A DNA stretch of 6,792 nt from Proteobacteria bacterium UBA6908 (GTDB taxonomy: Bacteria > Pseudomonadota > Gammaproteobacteria > Acidiferrobacterales > UBA6901). Below the pieces are notes generated by a model, which was given only the letters and a program-made list of their open reading frames with translations, did not search any database and had not been told where the DNA came from. Positions 5,430-6,792 of the stretch are shown one piece after another. Within the stretch, counting starts at the first letter, position 1. Each line of letters begins with the position of its first letter. The DNA lies in assembly GCA_002451085.1 (NCBI GenBank), contig DKBE01000079.1, positions 1 through 6,792 on the forward strand. Reading direction: 5' to 3'. Position numbers and translations under genes: made by a program.

Positions 5430-6675
5430 ATACTGCTCGCACCAGCATAAGCGTCCGATCGAGGGCGCCGCGGTTTTCCTCCACCATCCTGCGGCCCGCA
5501 TCGCCAGCGGCCTGACGGCTTTTGGCATCCACCAGGAATTCTCCAACGGCTTGGGCAAGGTCGGCACTGTCATGGACTTGGCGCGCGGCACCGCGTTCGA
5601 GTGCCATGGCGCTGATCTCGCTGAAGTTGAACATGTGCGGTCCGAACACCACCGGGGTGCCGACCGCCAGCGATTCGAGCAGGTTCTGACCACCAAGTGG
5701 GCGCAGGCTGCCACCAATAAATGCCACGTCCGCCGCGGCGTAGAACAACAGCAGTTCACCCATGGTATCGCCGAGCAGGATGTCCGTACCGGTGCCGATG
5801 TTCGAGACACCGGCGCTGCGTCGTGCCAGCGTGTGCCCACGCTGCTCGCACAGGCGTGCGGCCCACTCAAAACGTTCCGGGTGGCGCGGCACCAGCACCA
5901 GCAGGACGTTCGGGACGCGTTGGCGGATCAGCGCCAGGGCATCCAGCACCTGATGCTCTTCACCATCGCGTGTGCTGGCGGCGACCCAGACCGGACGCGT
6001 GCCGAACCCGGCGCGCAACGTCTGCGCGCGCTGTGCCAAATCGGCGGGCACATTGAGTTCAAACTTGATGCTTCCGGTCACTTCCGCCGCAGTGGCACCG
6101 AGCGCGCGCATCCGGATCGCGTCGTCTTCGGATTGCGCGCCGACGCGGCTGACGTTCGCGAGGGTGGCCTGTGTCAGAGTCCGGAACCAGCGGTAACCAC
6201 GCGCTGATTTTTCTGACAGGCGCACGTTGGCCAACACCAGCGGAATCTGGCGCATGTGGCAGGCGTGAAACAGGTTGGGCCACAATTCGGTCTCCATGAT
6301 CAGGGCCAGCTTCGGCCGGGTGCGCCTCAGGAAGCGCGCCACGGCCGTCGGCAGATCGTAGGGAACATAACAGTGGGACACCGAGTCGCCGAACAGATCG
6401 CTCACTGTCGCCGAACCGGTCGGTGTCATGGTCGTGACCAGCACCCGATGGCCGGGGTAGTCGCGCTGCAGTGCCCGCACCAGCGGGGCGGCGGCACGCA
6501 CTTCACCAACTGAAACCGCGTGCACCCACAGGATCGATTCCGCCAGACGGGGCGCAAAACCGAAGCGTTCGCCCCAGCGCCGCCAGTATCCCCGGTTGCG
6601 CAGACCGCGCCGCAGCAGGCGATATACTACCGGCGGAATCAGCAGGTACAGGATGAGGCTGTAGAGGAACCGCAT
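5419..6675 (-). CDS. waaA: 3-deoxy-D-manno-octulosonic acid (Kdo) transferase
   Basis: WaaA (KdtA) is the inner-membrane glycosyltransferase of family GT30 that adds Kdo from CMP-Kdo to the lipid A precursor, the first step of the lipopolysaccharide inner core. The 418-residue length is normal. The N-terminus, MRFLYSLILYLLIPPVVYRL, is the usual hydrophobic anchor, followed by YWRRWGERFGF (30-40). The pattern WVHAVSVGEV (50-59) holds the conserved glutamate E58, thought to be the catalytic base. METELWPN (127-134) and VRLSEKSARG (151-160) follow. The C-terminal CMP-Kdo-binding half has PRHPERF, GDTMGELL, FIGGSLRPLGGQN and GPHMFNFSE. The ATG at 6675 fits family starts and has GGGAG five bases upstream; an ATG at 6774 would add 33 unrelated residues. 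Whether the enzyme adds one or two Kdo units cannot be read from sequence. Its stop overlaps the hemerythrin gene tail to tail. Confidence 0.95.
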   Translation of the reverse strand: MRFLYSLILYLLIPPVVYRLLRRGLRNRGYWRRWGERFGFAPRLAESILWVHAVSVGEVRAAAPLVRALQRDYPGHRVLVTTMTPTGSATVSDLFGDSVSHCYVPYDLPTAVARFLRRTRPKLALIMETELWPNLFHACHMRQIPLVLANVRLSEKSARGYRWFRTLTQATLANVSRVGAQSEDDAIRMRALGATAAEVTGSIKFELNVPADLAQRAQTLRAGFGTRPVWVAASTRDGEEHQVLDALALIRQRVPNVLLVLVPRHPERFEWAARLCEQRGHTLARRSAGVSNIGTGTDILLGDTMGELLLFYAAADVAFIGGSLRPLGGQNLLESLAVGTPVVFGPHMFNFSEISAMALERGAARQVHDSADLAQAVGEFLVDAKSRQAAGDAGRRMVEENRGALDRTLMLVRAVFKG

Positions 6676-6680
6676 GGATG

Positions 6681-6685
6681 CTCCC
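6681..6685 (-). promoter_or_regulatory. Shine-Dalgarno that sets the waaA start
   Basis: GGGAG on the minus strand lies five bases before the ATG at 6675. It agrees with the family N-terminus and argues against the longer in-frame start at 6774. Confidence 0.6.
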
Positions 6686-6792
6686 GGCGCCGTGCCGCGA
6701 ACGGCGGTGGCGATATTCTGATAGACTGGGTTCGTAATACCAACGCCCATGCCCCAACGCTTCTCGATCATCATTGTACACAGGAACGGCGC
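6686..6792 (-). other. Upstream region of waaA
   Basis: This stretch has no recognisable gene on either strand. It probably holds the waaA promoter. On the minus strand a TACAAT hexamer (6773-6778) could be a -10, but its -35 would fall at or beyond the window edge, so it cannot be judged. Confidence 0.35.

Noticed and set aside
5392..6207. Plus-strand open frame of 271 codons opposite waaA
   Set aside because: It is antisense to a clear waaA with all conserved blocks and has no family resemblance.
6676..6774. Extended N-terminus of waaA
   Set aside because: The extra 33 residues do not resemble WaaA, whereas the ATG at 6675 opens the typical hydrophobic anchor and has a Shine-Dalgarno.
1..6792. 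CRISPR arrays, tRNA or rRNA genes, insertion sequences, prophage genes
   Set aside because: I looked for regular repeats, RNA-gene signatures, transposase or integrase motifs and flanking inverted repeats and saw none.

Overview
The window looks like a stretch of chromosome from a GC-rich Gram-negative bacterium, most likely a gammaproteobacterium or close relative. It carries a type IV pilus ATPase (PilU), the lipopolysaccharide enzyme WaaA (Kdo transferase), a Pcm-like methyltransferase and a rhodanese. No phage, transposon, CRISPR, rRNA or tRNA sequence is visible. The assignment rests on my recognition of protein families, not on a database search.

Layout, left to right. (1) 1-570, minus: the N-terminal half of pilU, cut by the window edge. 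(2) 571-947: a divergent intergenic region of 377 bp. (3) 948-2360, plus: a compact three-gene operon of a Pcm-like methyltransferase, a rhodanese and an NTF2/SnoaL-like protein. It ends at a nearly symmetric hairpin (2366-2394) that can terminate transcription from both sides. (4) 2412-4780, minus: a tightly packed operon transcribed in the order SxtJ-like three-helix membrane protein, SxtK-like (DUF5989) 50-residue single-helix protein, and a 610-residue NodU/CmcH-type O-carbamoyltransferase. (5) About 4779-5429, plus: a hemerythrin-domain protein whose start is uncertain. (6) 5419-6675, minus: waaA, overlapping the hemerythrin gene tail to tail by 11 bp, with about 117 bp of upstream DNA to the window end.

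The most interesting part is region 4. The same three families occur together in the cyanobacterial saxitoxin cluster (sxtI, sxtJ, sxtK), where the roles of the two small proteins are not established. Here the trio stands without any toxin genes and near a lipopolysaccharide gene. The 1-nt stop/start overlap, the 3-nt gap and the missing Shine-Dalgarno sequence before the carbamoyltransferase all point to coordinated production. My inference is a membrane-anchored carbamoylation module acting on a lipid-linked glycan or other envelope substrate. The substrate cannot be read from this window.

The other genes are familiar housekeeping or envelope types. The Pcm-like protein deserves care, because the segment that usually contacts isoaspartyl substrate is changed, so protein repair should not be assumed.
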